From JAOARY01 sp045345765 (lineage in GTDB: Bacteria > Bacillota > Clostridia > Peptostreptococcales > Peptostreptococcaceae): a DNA stretch of 64,000 bases. The stretch lies in assembly GCA_045345765.1 (NCBI GenBank), contig CP148265.1, positions 1,116,001-1,180,000 of the forward strand, given 5' to 3'. A program made the position numbers and the translations under genes. The notes beneath the pieces were generated by a model. It ran no database searches and was not told the DNA's origin. It worked only from the letters and a program-made list of their open reading frames with translations. This document shows, in pieces, positions 35,020 through 44,447 of this stretch (its first letter is position 1; the number at the start of each line of letters is the position of its first letter).

Positions 35020-36217
35020 CTTCATCTTCATTTGTTATAACTAAAAATGATAGAAGCACCATAAGCCCACCACTAATAATATATACATAATTAAGTATGT
35101 ATTCACCTAGTATTCCATACATCAGATTTCCAAGTGGCTTTAATGAAAGAACTATCATTGATATAAAAGAAAACACTCTCCCCATCATATGTTTGTCTAT
35201 TTTAATCTGCATTAAACTAAAAAATATTGTATTAAATACAGTTAAATAAAATGTATTTATTCCAAGTATCACAAATAACATAGTCTTTGATTTAACTAAT
35301 TGTATTGCTACTATTGATAAACTTGCAAATACTAGATTTTTTCTCAAGTTTTTAAATGAAAATTTTTGATTAGAAACAGCTAGATAACATCCTCCTAATA
35401 TTCCAAAAATAGCATTTACACTTAATGATAGAGAGTACATAGATCCATTATCATTATATACTTCCTTAAGATATAGAGGCATCAAAACATTATAGGAAGT
35501 CAAAAGAAAATTCATCATAGCTGCAATTATAAGCAATCTATATAACCATTTTCTATCTTTGACATATTTAAATGCTTCATTTATATCTTTTTTAAATGTG
35601 ATTTTTTTCTTTTCTTTATTTTCTACAAATTCATATTTAATCATGCATTCACTTATCATAGATATAAAGAAAGTCACCCCATTAAAATAAAATGCTATTG
35701 ACAGTCCTAGTGATAAATTATTTATAAATACAGCTGCAATAATCGGTGATATTATTCCAACCACTTGATTTAATGTTGTATTTATTGAATTTGCAGTTAA
35801 TATATTATCTTTCTTTACTAGTTGTGGTAATATAGCCTTTATGGCTGGACTAAATAAGCTACTACATGCACCCAAAAGAAATGATGCCAACATCAAAAGT
35901 GGCAAATTCACTATTTCTTTAGAAACCATATATCCAACAAAAATACAAACTATAGAACTTATTAAGTCTGTAAATATTAACAATCTCTTTTTATTCTTTC
36001 TATCTACTATAACCCCACTAAATACATTAAATATTACAAGTGGCACAATACCTGATGCGGATACATAGCCAAATGCTTTTGCACTACCAGTCTTTTGAAT
36101 AAGCCACCATGCCAATATAGTATTAAATACAACTGTCCCTATATTTGATGTTGAATTACCAAAAGCAAGCAAATAAAAATTTTTAGATATCCCCTTTAAT
36201 CTTTTTAATTTTTCCAT
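34997..36217 (-). CDS. MFS transporter
   Basis: A 406-residue protein with about 12 membrane helices of the MFS_3/enterobactin-exporter-like kind (macrolide-efflux group): FGNSTSNIGTVVFNTILAWW at the start and VIVDRKNKKRLLI at loop 2-3. Such proteins export drugs or siderophores; substrate unknown. ATG 36217 follows GGAGG. It is convergent with NhaC and shares the terminator that encodes both C-termini. It appears monocistronic. Confidence 0.82.
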   Translation of the reverse strand: MEKLKRLKGISKNFYLLAFGNSTSNIGTVVFNTILAWWLIQKTGSAKAFGYVSASGIVPLVIFNVFSGVIVDRKNKKRLLIFTDLISSIVCIFVGYMVSKEIVNLPLLMLASFLLGACSSLFSPAIKAILPQLVKKDNILTANSINTTLNQVVGIISPIIAAVFINNLSLGLSIAFYFNGVTFFISMISECMIKYEFVENKEKKKITFKKDINEAFKYVKDRKWLYRLLIIAAMMNFLLTSYNVLMPLYLKEVYNDNGSMYSLSLSVNAIFGILGGCYLAVSNQKFSFKNLRKNLVFASLSIVAIQLVKSKTMLFVILGINTFYLTVFNTIFFSLMQIKIDKHMMGRVFSFISMIVLSLKPLGNLMYGILGEYILNYVYIISGGLMVLLSFLVITNEDEEKCKEVS

Positions 36218-36311
36218 TTTACCTCCATTATTCTATTTTTTAATAATAGTATAATTATTTTTATATATTGTCAAATTTTTTAATATTAATTTATAAAATA
36301 ATCTAGTTAAA

Positions 36312-36358
36312 TAAAAAAAACCACAAGAAATTAATTTCAACAACATAATTTCTTGCGA
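36312..36358 (-). terminator. Terminator of the acyltransferase operon
   Basis: On the minus strand CGCAAGAAATTA pairs with TAATTTCTTGTG, followed by a run of eight T, about 20 bases past the stop at 36378. Confidence 0.8.
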
Positions 36359-36377
36359 TTATTTATTCTACAGCTTT

Positions 36378-37586
36378 TTATTCATAAAACTTCGAATCAT
36401 CATAAAGAATAACAGTATCTTTAAATATTTTATTATTTAATTCATATTTTTTAATTTCTTTTGTTTTATTATCTATAATATAACTAAGCTGATGATAATT
36501 TTCATCAAAATCTTCAAACCATGACGATACAATTATATATCTATCATCTATTAACCCTTCAAAATAAGGATGCTTAAATTCTTCAAATTCCAAATTATAA
36601 TCACAATTAAATAATCCTTTTATTTGTATCTTATTTGAATTTTTAATCACTTCATAAATTTGATTATCATAAATTAATTCTCCATCTAAATTCTTATGAT
36701 TTATCTCTTTTTTGAGGCTTAAATCCAAATCACTATTAAGTTCATATATTGACTCTATTTGTGTATCAAAATCTTTTTCTCTAAAATATAATTTATCTTC
36801 ATTAGAATGCATTAATCTAACCCAACCATTATATTTTCTTTGTTTTATAGTATTAAAAGAAAGTCTTTCTTTTCCTATTTTTATCTCATCACAAAAATCC
36901 TTAAACTTAATAATATGAAGTGCTTCTACACTAGTTATTTTATCTATATCTAATTTATTTTGATTAACTCTATCATAAATATCTATTTCATATTCATAAT
37001 CACTCATGTAATTTTCATTAAAAGCAATATACTTTTTATCTTCATCAAAAAATAAAAGCAAATCTTCGCAGGTATTTCCTTTTATCAGTCTTTCGTCTTC
37101 TATAATATATGCTTTATTATCTTTTAAATCACCTAAGTACAATAAAGTCGAAAACCCTTTTAGATGATATTTTTCATACCCCTTTAAATCACTAACTTCT
37201 ATATCTGTTCTAAATAAAATATATCTATTATCAATTATTTGTGGTACATAAGAAACTTCTTCATTTACTTTGATTATATGTTTTGATTTTAATGATTTAT
37301 TTTTGGTATCCAAAATATGAACTTCTACCTCGTAATCAAATCCAGTATTTAAAATTACTAATTCTTTATCTACTATTTTTGTATACTGATTTGTAAATTG
37401 ATATTCCTTAATTTCATATCTGTAGATTTCATTTAAATCATTGCTTAAAACATCATATTCAAATACGCCGTAATAATTTATATTATTTTTTTTATATTCT
37501 TTTGTAAATAATATTTTATTATCCTTATAATCTAAAATATCGCATCTAAAATCTTTTGTATATTTTTGAATATTAACTATCTCCAT
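36378..37586 (-). CDS. Beta-strand-rich protein of unknown function, paralogue of 19278-20465
   Basis: A 402-residue soluble protein without signal peptide, with many short strands in a propeller-like rhythm. It resembles the protein at 19278-20465 over its whole length: start MEIVNIQKYTKDF against KIIDIRKYCKENF, and YNGWVRL with LYFREKDF against LSGWTRY with IYYRTKDF. Its ATG at 37586 overlaps the end of the acyltransferase gene by 10 bases, so the two are coupled. The ribosome binding site AGGAGC lies inside the upstream gene. Function unknown. Confidence 0.65.
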   Translation of the reverse strand: MEIVNIQKYTKDFRCDILDYKDNKILFTKEYKKNNINYYGVFEYDVLSNDLNEIYRYEIKEYQFTNQYTKIVDKELVILNTGFDYEVEVHILDTKNKSLKSKHIIKVNEEVSYVPQIIDNRYILFRTDIEVSDLKGYEKYHLKGFSTLLYLGDLKDNKAYIIEDERLIKGNTCEDLLLFFDEDKKYIAFNENYMSDYEYEIDIYDRVNQNKLDIDKITSVEALHIIKFKDFCDEIKIGKERLSFNTIKQRKYNGWVRLMHSNEDKLYFREKDFDTQIESIYELNSDLDLSLKKEINHKNLDGELIYDNQIYEVIKNSNKIQIKGLFNCDYNLEFEEFKHPYFEGLIDDRYIIVSSWFEDFDENYHQLSYIIDNKTKEIKKYELNNKIFKDTVILYDDSKFYE

Positions 37587-38662
37587 ATTTTGCTCCTTTT
37601 CAAAATAGATTTTAATTCATATATAAGAAATACAAATACATAAGATATAATTACAACTAGCAAATATTTTATATATATATTTAAATTAAACTTAGTCATA
37701 AAATAAGACATCGCACTTATTGGTAAGAAGTGAAATATATAATATGTATAAGAAGCTTTATTTAAATAATCTAAAAGCTTTGTTCTTCTATTAAAATATT
37801 TAAACGCCAAATTCATCAACCAAATTATCACAAAACACTCATAAATACCTTTTGCAAAAGCTCTTAAATACCTTAGATACATAAAATTATTATCTAAAAT
37901 CATAAAATTATAATATACATAAAAAAGAATTACTAAAGATATAACTATCATCAGCTTTGATATATCAAATAATTTTAAAATTTGTTTTTGTAAATTATCG
38001 TCATACGCATATATAAAGCCAAATACAAAAACAATCATATACAAAATATCATTAGCATAATCATTTATAATTATTTGTTTCCCTGGGAAATATGGTCTTA
38101 ATAAAATTTCTATTAACACTATTAAAACTATTGGATAATATATATTATTTTTGTGACACAAAAATTTAGATATTTTTAAAATCTTTTTATCATCCTTCAA
38201 AAATCCTAACAACAATGGTAGAGTTACTAGAGAAATCAAAAATAAATAAAGCAAAAACCACAAATGAGCATATCCTAAATAATAAACTATTTTGGCTGAA
38301 AAAAATTCTCTTATAAAAAAAATCATCCCACCATAAAAACCCTCATTTAGGGCTTTAAAATAAGCTTGAAACGGACATATAAAAATTGTACCTAATAAAA
38401 ATGGAATCAATATCTTTTTAAATTTTTGATTTATATAATTTCTTTTTCCCTTATATTTTAGAGCGTAAAAACTAGCAATCCCCGATACAAAAAACAATAG
38501 AGTCATCGAAAAATTATCCATCAAAACACCAATTATCAAAAATGGGATTACTCTAAAATCCTCAATTTGAGTTTGAACATAAGTTTGTCCAAGGCCACTA
38601 TAACTTAGTGAACTATGATAGGGTATTAGCATTGATATTACTAAAATCCTCAAAAAATCCAC
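37577..38662 (-). CDS. Acyltransferase family 3 membrane protein (OafA/OpgC-like)
   Basis: A 361-residue integral membrane protein with about ten helices, of the acyltransferase 3 family that O-acetylates or succinylates surface glycans. The N-terminal helix has the family's RxxDxLR-type entry (VDFLRILVISMLIPYHSS), with the expected His. From GTG 38662 the frame has no ribosome binding site. The open frame continues upstream as INKERLYY, matching family N-termini, to an ATT codon at 38684-38686 placed four bases after GGTGGTGA, so translation may begin there. It is coupled to the downstream paralogous protein and follows the MerR-methyltransferase gene. Confidence 0.8.
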   Translation of the reverse strand: MDFLRILVISMLIPYHSSLSYSGLGQTYVQTQIEDFRVIPFLIIGVLMDNFSMTLLFFVSGIASFYALKYKGKRNYINQKFKKILIPFLLGTIFICPFQAYFKALNEGFYGGMIFFIREFFSAKIVYYLGYAHLWFLLYLFLISLVTLPLLLGFLKDDKKILKISKFLCHKNNIYYPIVLIVLIEILLRPYFPGKQIIINDYANDILYMIVFVFGFIYAYDDNLQKQILKLFDISKLMIVISLVILFYVYYNFMILDNNFMYLRYLRAFAKGIYECFVIIWLMNLAFKYFNRRTKLLDYLNKASYTYYIFHFLPISAMSYFMTKFNLNIYIKYLLVVIISYVFVFLIYELKSILKRSKIWR

Positions 38663-38728
38663 ATAATAAAGTCTTTCTTTATTAATAAAATCACCACCCT
38701 ATCTTTTAATAATTCATACAAAAATTTA

Positions 38729-39961
38729 TCAATCTTTTCTTTGACCTAAGTATCCAAGAGTATAAACTTTTTCACCAGAAATAAAAAATTCACCTTCGTA
38801 TTTACCCCATTTATCATTATATCCAAGTTCACTTATATCAAGAGTTTCAAGATTAGTTCTTATTAAATTATCTTTTATATTATCTTTTATAAAATTATCC
38901 CTTAAATTCATATCGTAATTTTTAAGTGTTTTTGAATTTTTATTTGCATAAAGATATAATCCTACAAAATAAGAATTTAATTTCATATATCTAGTCATCT
39001 TAGACACTATAAAATCATTCTTATGCCTATTATAATTACTTGTTCCAAATGAATCTATGAATATATCAACACATTCTTCTTTGAGTGGAATATTAGGATA
39101 ATTTACAGCCATAAATATAAAATTACTATTTGGTCTATTGCTTTCTATAGCTGCTTTTAGAACCTTTGCTCTTGAATGACTTTCACAAACCAAAATATAT
39201 AGATTATTCTTTCCCAAATTATTTATCATAGTCTTTAAAAATATATTTTTAGATTTCCCAAGATCCAAAATAACCGACCTCTTTTGCATATATTTATTTA
39301 TCTTTTCTAATGGATAATTAGAAACCTTATACATATAATTTACATAATGGTCTCCCATTTCCTTTAAATATTCTTCTAATTCAATATTTTTTATTTTCTC
39401 CAAATCCTTCGTATCATCAGTTACTATTCCTTCTGTTAAGTTTAACTTATATCCACAATCACAATTAAACTCGCCATTATAGACCATATTTTTTTCTATA
39501 CTTTGCGCCGAAAAATCCATCATTTCATTACACCTAGGACAATGAATTAAATTTACATAATTAATTGGAAAACCTATTGATTTTCTACATCTTGAACTTA
39601 ATTCTTCTTCTAATTGCATTATCCTTTGTATCTTTTGCTCTAACATATCAATTGATTCTTCTATCTTTGACTTATCTTCTTCAAGTTCCTCTTTTTTACT
39701 ATTTAATAAAGTCATATAATAATCAAATTCTTCTTCATTTTCTAATACTCCTAGCCTTTGTAAGCTTAGTAACCTTTGAATTTCATTTAATTTAAATTTC
39801 ATATTCTTAAGTCTTTTGATTTCTAATATATCTGTTTCACAAGTTTTATCAAAGTCGTAAAATGTTCCTTTTTTATCTGGCAATAATAATCCCAGCTCTA
39901 TATAATATCTAACTGCATCTTGTGTAACATCATATTTTTCACAAAACTTTCCTATCCTCAT
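38729..39961 (-). CDS. MerR-type regulator fused to zinc ribbon and methyltransferase-like domain
   Basis: A 410-residue fusion. Residues of about 1-70 are a MerR HTH (RIGKFCEKYDVTQDAVRYYI). About 75-130 form the dimerising coiled coil. About 140-175 hold a zinc ribbon (CPRCNEM ... CDCGYKL). About 195-400 resemble a class I methyltransferase (SVILDLGKSKNIFLKTM as a degenerate SAM loop, FIFMAVNYPNIPL, VDIFIDSFGTS). The glycine-rich loop is poor, so SAM binding may be lost and the domain may act as a sensor. ATG 39961 follows GGGGTGG. It heads the acyltransferase operon. Confidence 0.75.
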   Translation of the reverse strand: MRIGKFCEKYDVTQDAVRYYIELGLLLPDKKGTFYDFDKTCETDILEIKRLKNMKFKLNEIQRLLSLQRLGVLENEEEFDYYMTLLNSKKEELEEDKSKIEESIDMLEQKIQRIMQLEEELSSRCRKSIGFPINYVNLIHCPRCNEMMDFSAQSIEKNMVYNGEFNCDCGYKLNLTEGIVTDDTKDLEKIKNIELEEYLKEMGDHYVNYMYKVSNYPLEKINKYMQKRSVILDLGKSKNIFLKTMINNLGKNNLYILVCESHSRAKVLKAAIESNRPNSNFIFMAVNYPNIPLKEECVDIFIDSFGTSNYNRHKNDFIVSKMTRYMKLNSYFVGLYLYANKNSKTLKNYDMNLRDNFIKDNIKDNLIRTNLETLDISELGYNDKWGKYEGEFFISGEKVYTLGYLGQRKD

Positions 39962-40164
39962 ATAACCCACCCCTAAGCATATATTTATCTTTTTATTTTT
40001 TTATTGTGTTTTTTATATTATCTATATTAAATATTACCATAAAAGCAATCTTTAATTACAAAAGTTTGATTGAAATTTCAACAAAAACAATAAAATTACC
40101 TATATGTATATTTAAATATATATCCATCTAATGATTCATTTTTTTACTATATGTAAGCTAATAG

Positions 40165-40193
40165 TTGTTTAAAGTTTTTTTATATGATAAAAT
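40165..40193 (+). promoter_or_regulatory. Promoter for the 40229 gene
   Basis: TTGTTT (40165-40170), 17 bases, TAAAAT (40188-40193). Confidence 0.6.
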
Positions 40194-40228
40194 TTTTCCA
40201 AACATAAACAAAATAGGGAGTGAGTATA

Positions 40229-40792
40229 GTGAGAAAAAATATCATTATTTTTCTTTTGATTTTTAATACTTTATCAATAATAACTAATGTAGTTTTATAT
40301 AATAAATACAAAACTATAAACTATGACTACAAAGAATATCTTTCAAAAGAAGTTAAAAAAGTATATGAAATTCATAGCAAAAATTCTACTTGGGAAATTG
40401 ATGGCTTTATTGGTTTATCAAATAATACTGGATATTTAAAAATCAATAATATTAAATATATTTCAAATGAAAAAAAAGAATTGAAATCAATAAGCAGAAA
40501 TTTTTATATAAGAAATATTCAAACTCAAAAAAAGATTTTGGACTTATTTACTTTAATCGAAGAAGGAAAAAGCTCCAAATTAATATTTGAAAAAGATAAA
40601 TCTTCTCGAAATATGGGTTCAAAATTTAATTATTCCTCTGATTTTGATTTAAATAATGATTCGCAGATTGTTTTAAAAACTAATTATGTAGATATAAATG
40701 GTAAATCTAGTGTTGATGAATTCATTATTAATATTCAAAAATATGATTTAAAACCTTATATAGACTTAACAAATCCTAATTTATATAAATAA
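40229..40792 (+). CDS. Membrane-anchored extracytoplasmic protein, unknown
   Basis: A 187-residue protein with a single N-terminal membrane helix (about residues 5-24: IIIFLLIFNTLSIITNVVLY) and a soluble, strand-rich outer domain. It is not recognised as any known family. GTG 40229 was chosen because GGGAG lies eight bases upstream; the in-frame GTG at 40220 overlaps that site. The next gene, also exported, lies 120 bases downstream in the same direction. Confidence 0.55.
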   Translation: MRKNIIIFLLIFNTLSIITNVVLYNKYKTINYDYKEYLSKEVKKVYEIHSKNSTWEIDGFIGLSNNTGYLKINNIKYISNEKKELKSISRNFYIRNIQTQKKILDLFTLIEEGKSSKLIFEKDKSSRNMGSKFNYSSDFDLNNDSQIVLKTNYVDINGKSSVDEFIINIQKYDLKPYIDLTNPNLYK

Positions 40793-40911
40793 ATATTTTC
40801 AATTTGAACATATACTTTTAGACTACTTCTAATATAGCTATTATAAAGATTCATTATATGGGTATAAATAGTTTATGGAATATATATCAAAAAAATCAAG
40901 GAGGAATTGTG

Positions 40912-41946
40912 ATGAAAAAATTTTTTTTATTATCAATATTAATTTTTAGTTTTAGTCTAACACTTTCTTTTGCACAAGATTATTCTAATATAGACATTCA
41001 GTTAAATAAGCACACAAATGAAGATACATCTGTTGATGTTACTTTAAGAGCTTTTAAGGATAATAAGGAACTTTGGGTCAAAGCTTTTCCAAAATTTTAT
41101 TTAACAGAATTAGATCAAGTATCCAAAACTCTTACTAGAAAAAACAATATCTATGTTATAATTGGTGGAACTTTATATAATATAGATATTACAAATGGAA
41201 ATATACTATACAAATTCGAAGGTTGCGGCGCTTCAAATTCTCTTATTTTAGATGATGAAGACAATATTTATTTTACTGGTTATTATGGTCCTTTTTTGAC
41301 TTGTTTAGATAAAGAAGGTAATAAGAAATGGCAAATAGATAGTATGACTGATTTTTACTGGCCTTATGAAATATTTTTTGATGATGATTTAGTTTTTGTT
41401 AAATGTGAAAATAACGATGAAAACAACCCTAAAAATCTATTATCATTTTATAAAGACAGCGGTAAATTAAATAAGTCTTATAAAATGACTAATTATTTTT
41501 CTAATGCTAGTAAATTAAAATTTGATAATATTTTTGCTTCTTCAACTTTAGAAGCTAATACTACTAAATACAGTGTCTCTAATCTTATAGATAATAATAA
41601 TGCCACTGCTTGGGTTGAAGGTAAAATGGGCTATGGAATCAATGAATATGTTGAATTTAGCTCTATAAAACCTAAATATTTTCAAAATATAATAATCAAA
41701 CCTGGTTATCTAAAATCTTATGATACTTACAATCAAAATGGCATACCTAGAAAAATTCAAATAGTAATAGACGATGGTAAAATTCAAGGAAGAACCATAA
41801 GTTTTCCTAACACATATTTTAATGATAGTATTTTAATAACCTTCTCCAAAAAAGTTAAAGCTAATAAAGTTAAATTTATAATAAAAGATGTAATAAAAGG
41901 TAGCAAATATGAAGATACTTGTATTTCAGAAATATCTTTTTACTAA
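40912..41946 (+). CDS. Secreted PQQ-like beta-propeller protein with NADase-type glycan-binding domain
   Basis: A 344-residue exported protein; ATG 40912 follows AAGGAGG. The signal peptide ends near residue 20 (SFA-QDY). Residues of about 45-185 look like blades of a PQQ-type propeller (LYNIDITNGNILYKFEG, TCLDKEGNKKWQID). The C-terminal 150 residues (about 200-344) match the discoidin-like NADase-type glycan-binding domain: SSTLEANTTKYSVSNLID, then GINEYVEF, IIIKPGYLKS and NGIPRKIQI. It is probably a cell-surface carbohydrate-binding protein. A long hairpin follows. Confidence 0.75.
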   Translation: MKKFFLLSILIFSFSLTLSFAQDYSNIDIQLNKHTNEDTSVDVTLRAFKDNKELWVKAFPKFYLTELDQVSKTLTRKNNIYVIIGGTLYNIDITNGNILYKFEGCGASNSLILDDEDNIYFTGYYGPFLTCLDKEGNKKWQIDSMTDFYWPYEIFFDDDLVFVKCENNDENNPKNLLSFYKDSGKLNKSYKMTNYFSNASKLKFDNIFASSTLEANTTKYSVSNLIDNNNATAWVEGKMGYGINEYVEFSSIKPKYFQNIIIKPGYLKSYDTYNQNGIPRKIQIVIDDGKIQGRTISFPNTYFNDSILITFSKKVKANKVKFIIKDVIKGSKYEDTCISEISFY

Positions 41947-42048
41947 TTTTTTATAATCTTTAGTAAATACAATGAATTGTAAGAAAATATAATTGAAATT
42001 TCTAAATAAATTTCATTCACTTATTTAAGTTTATTAATAATTCGAATA

Positions 42049-42142
42049 AAAAAAGGCTCATATATCAAAAATATTTGCAGTATAATGTTGTTTAATTTAT
42101 AAAACATTATATTAAAACTACTTTTAATCATATGGCCTTTTT
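42049..42142. terminator. Long hairpin between convergent genes
   Basis: AAAAAGGC...CATAT near 42051 pairs with ATATGGCCTTTTT ending at 42142, with an inner stem TATAATGTT/AACATTATA. It terminates the propeller gene and probably the convergent HD-GYP gene. Confidence 0.55.
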
Positions 42143-42183
42143 ATATTTTTGATATTTTTAAATTTTTCATAATATTTTTAGTT

Positions 42184-44202
42184 CTATTTTTCATTTTGAT
42201 TTGTATCTGCATTTAAATCTGAATCTATATTTAAATCCAATTTAGAATCCAAATCATCCTTGTATTTTTCATATTCCTCTAATTCTTCTGTTGTAAGCTC
42301 TATATCCTCGTCCTCTTCACTCAAAGAATGTTTCTTATCAAATTTGCTATCTCTTTTTACTTTTTGCACTTTATTTTCGTACTTTTTAGTATCATTTAAC
42401 ATATTATTTAAATCATATAATAAAGTCTTCGAATCTGAATGTTCATCAGAAAAACTTCCCCTAATCTGTTCTATAATATCAATATTTTCTATAAATATAT
42501 CAACTAATTTAGGCTCAAATATTTTTCCCTTTTCTTCTTTAAAATATTCTATAACATCTTTAAGCGGCCAAGATTTTTTATAGGGTCTTTTGCTTCTAAG
42601 CGCATCATATATATCTGCAACAGTTGTTATTCTTGCAAGAATACTTATTTCTGCCCCTTTTAAGTGATTAGGATACCCTCTTCCATCCCATCTTTCATGA
42701 TGTTCATGTGCTACTGTTGATGCTAATTTCAAAAATTCTCTATTCGATGTATTTAGAAGCTGATGCCCTATAGTTGTATGAAATTTCATAACTTCAAATT
42801 CTTCATCTGTTAATTTATCTGGTTTATGAAGTATATTTTCAGAAATTCCAATCTTACCAACGTCATGCATTGGCGAAATAAGTTCTAATACTTCTGCATC
42901 CTTCTTTGTAAGTCCATACTCCTCAGCTAAGAATCTTGATATTTTTGCAACTCTTCTAACATGATTTGCAGTTCCTTCTGATTTTGTTTCAATTACATCA
43001 CCCAATGTTTCAATCATATCCTTTTGAGTTTTTATAATACTAGTATTAAGATCATGTATTTCCTTATTTTGTTTTTCAATATCCACTTTATCCTTAATAA
43101 CTCTAAGAAGCAGTAATATAATTATACATAATATCATAGATGTTACTACACCAAACCAAATAGCTGTTTTATGCATCTCATAATATGATTGCGGTTTATT
43201 TATAAATTCTGAGTTCTTAGGCAAATTAGTAATATTAAATTTTTTTACTAAACGATAATCAAATAAATATTTCGAGAATTTTCCATAATCATAAATTATC
43301 TTAGTGGTTGTATCTCCTGTCATAACTTCATATACCTTTTTTGCTGCCATTTCTCCATAATACTCAGCAGAAGCTACATGGCCACCTAATGCTCCTTTAT
43401 CCAAATAAAAATCCCAAAATACATATATAGGAATTTTACTGATATTATAGTATTTTTTTATTAATTCATCATATAAATAACTCTGTCCTTTTGAATCTTT
43501 AAAATAAAGGACAAAAAATAATATATCATCTTTATCTAAGCTAGAAATAAAATTATCAAAACTAGAATCTGATATATCTCTTAAAAAAGTAATATTATAA
43601 TCTTTATTATAGTCATTTAATATAAGATTTAGTTCTTCTTTTACCAATTGACTAGTAGTAGTATCATCTAATATAAAATATATATTCTTTGCTTGTTTAT
43701 TTTGACTTATTGCTAAATCTATACCTTTCTTATAATCAGGTTTCTCTTCAACTACATAAAATTCCTCTGCTAAACTATCCACGTTAATAAGATGTATATT
43801 ATTTATACCCGTAGCTACAACAGGTGTGTTTTCTCCAAACAACTCATCCTTATAGTCTATTAAAAAATTAAGAGCATTATTGTCTGTTGCTATTATAAAA
43901 TCAAATTTTACATTAAAATATTTTTCCTTATAAATATCTCTTAGTTGTTCTATATATTTATCTGAAAAATAATTTTTGGTATCCATATATTCAATTCTAT
44001 AATTTACATCCAACATATAATCTTTAAATAAATTTTCTACTCCCATTTGTAAATTTTCAGTCCAAGGATAATCTCTTGAATATGAATGCAATACTAATAT
44101 ATTTTTCTTATATTCTTCTGTTGCATAAATTGGTTTATTTAGATTTATAAAACTAAACACAATAAAAAATATTAGGATTGTTTTTGTATATTTTTCACAC
44201 AT
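42184..44202 (-). CDS. HD-GYP phosphodiesterase with periplasmic-binding-type sensor
   Basis: A 672-residue membrane protein. A signal/TM1 segment (about 7-27) leads into an extracellular ABC substrate-binding-like domain (about 35-320; ILVLHSYSRDYPWTENLQMG is typical of the PF04392-like sensor). TM2 lies at about 340-365, then a coiled coil and an HD-GYP domain with MHDVGKIGI (HD near 444), HEHHERWDGRGYP and TTVADIYDAL. HD-GYP domains hydrolyse c-di-GMP or related dinucleotides. The C-terminal 90 residues are acidic and repetitive (LDSKLDLNIDSDLNADTN). ATG 44202 after GAGGTG is preferred to the in-frame TTG one codon earlier. Confidence 0.9.
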   Translation of the reverse strand: MCEKYTKTILIFFIVFSFINLNKPIYATEEYKKNILVLHSYSRDYPWTENLQMGVENLFKDYMLDVNYRIEYMDTKNYFSDKYIEQLRDIYKEKYFNVKFDFIIATDNNALNFLIDYKDELFGENTPVVATGINNIHLINVDSLAEEFYVVEEKPDYKKGIDLAISQNKQAKNIYFILDDTTTSQLVKEELNLILNDYNKDYNITFLRDISDSSFDNFISSLDKDDILFFVLYFKDSKGQSYLYDELIKKYYNISKIPIYVFWDFYLDKGALGGHVASAEYYGEMAAKKVYEVMTGDTTTKIIYDYGKFSKYLFDYRLVKKFNITNLPKNSEFINKPQSYYEMHKTAIWFGVVTSMILCIIILLLLRVIKDKVDIEKQNKEIHDLNTSIIKTQKDMIETLGDVIETKSEGTANHVRRVAKISRFLAEEYGLTKKDAEVLELISPMHDVGKIGISENILHKPDKLTDEEFEVMKFHTTIGHQLLNTSNREFLKLASTVAHEHHERWDGRGYPNHLKGAEISILARITTVADIYDALRSKRPYKKSWPLKDVIEYFKEEKGKIFEPKLVDIFIENIDIIEQIRGSFSDEHSDSKTLLYDLNNMLNDTKKYENKVQKVKRDSKFDKKHSLSEEDEDIELTTEELEEYEKYKDDLDSKLDLNIDSDLNADTNQNEK

Positions 44203-44363
44203 CAAAACACCTCTATTCTAACTTCCAAATTTATAAGTATAATACCCTTTTTAGTATTTTTTAATTAATTATTGATTTTTCATTTATCTAAAAATTTAAT
44301 TATTAATTTTGTAAAAAAATATTAAAATATTCTAAATCAAATTATGGTAATATATAAGTAGTA

Positions 44364-44404
44364 AAAATTTTAATTATATATAAAATAAAGATAATTAAAA
44401 TTTT
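44364..44404. promoter_or_regulatory. 12-bp inverted repeat upstream of the 44448 gene
   Basis: AAAATTTTAATT (44364-44375) and AATTAAAATTTT (44393-44404) are exact inverted repeats around a TATATAAAAT-rich centre; a smaller GTAG/CTAC palindrome follows at 44414-44425. They may be an operator around a promoter. Confidence 0.35.
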
Positions 44405-44447
44405 AAATTCAAGGTAGTTAGCTACCAAAATAAGGGGTGAATTTTAT

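Noticed and set aside
42260..42583. Serine-rich plus-strand frame inside the HD-GYP gene
   Set aside because: It is the antisense shadow of the acidic, repetitive C-terminus of the minus-strand protein; no ribosome binding site.
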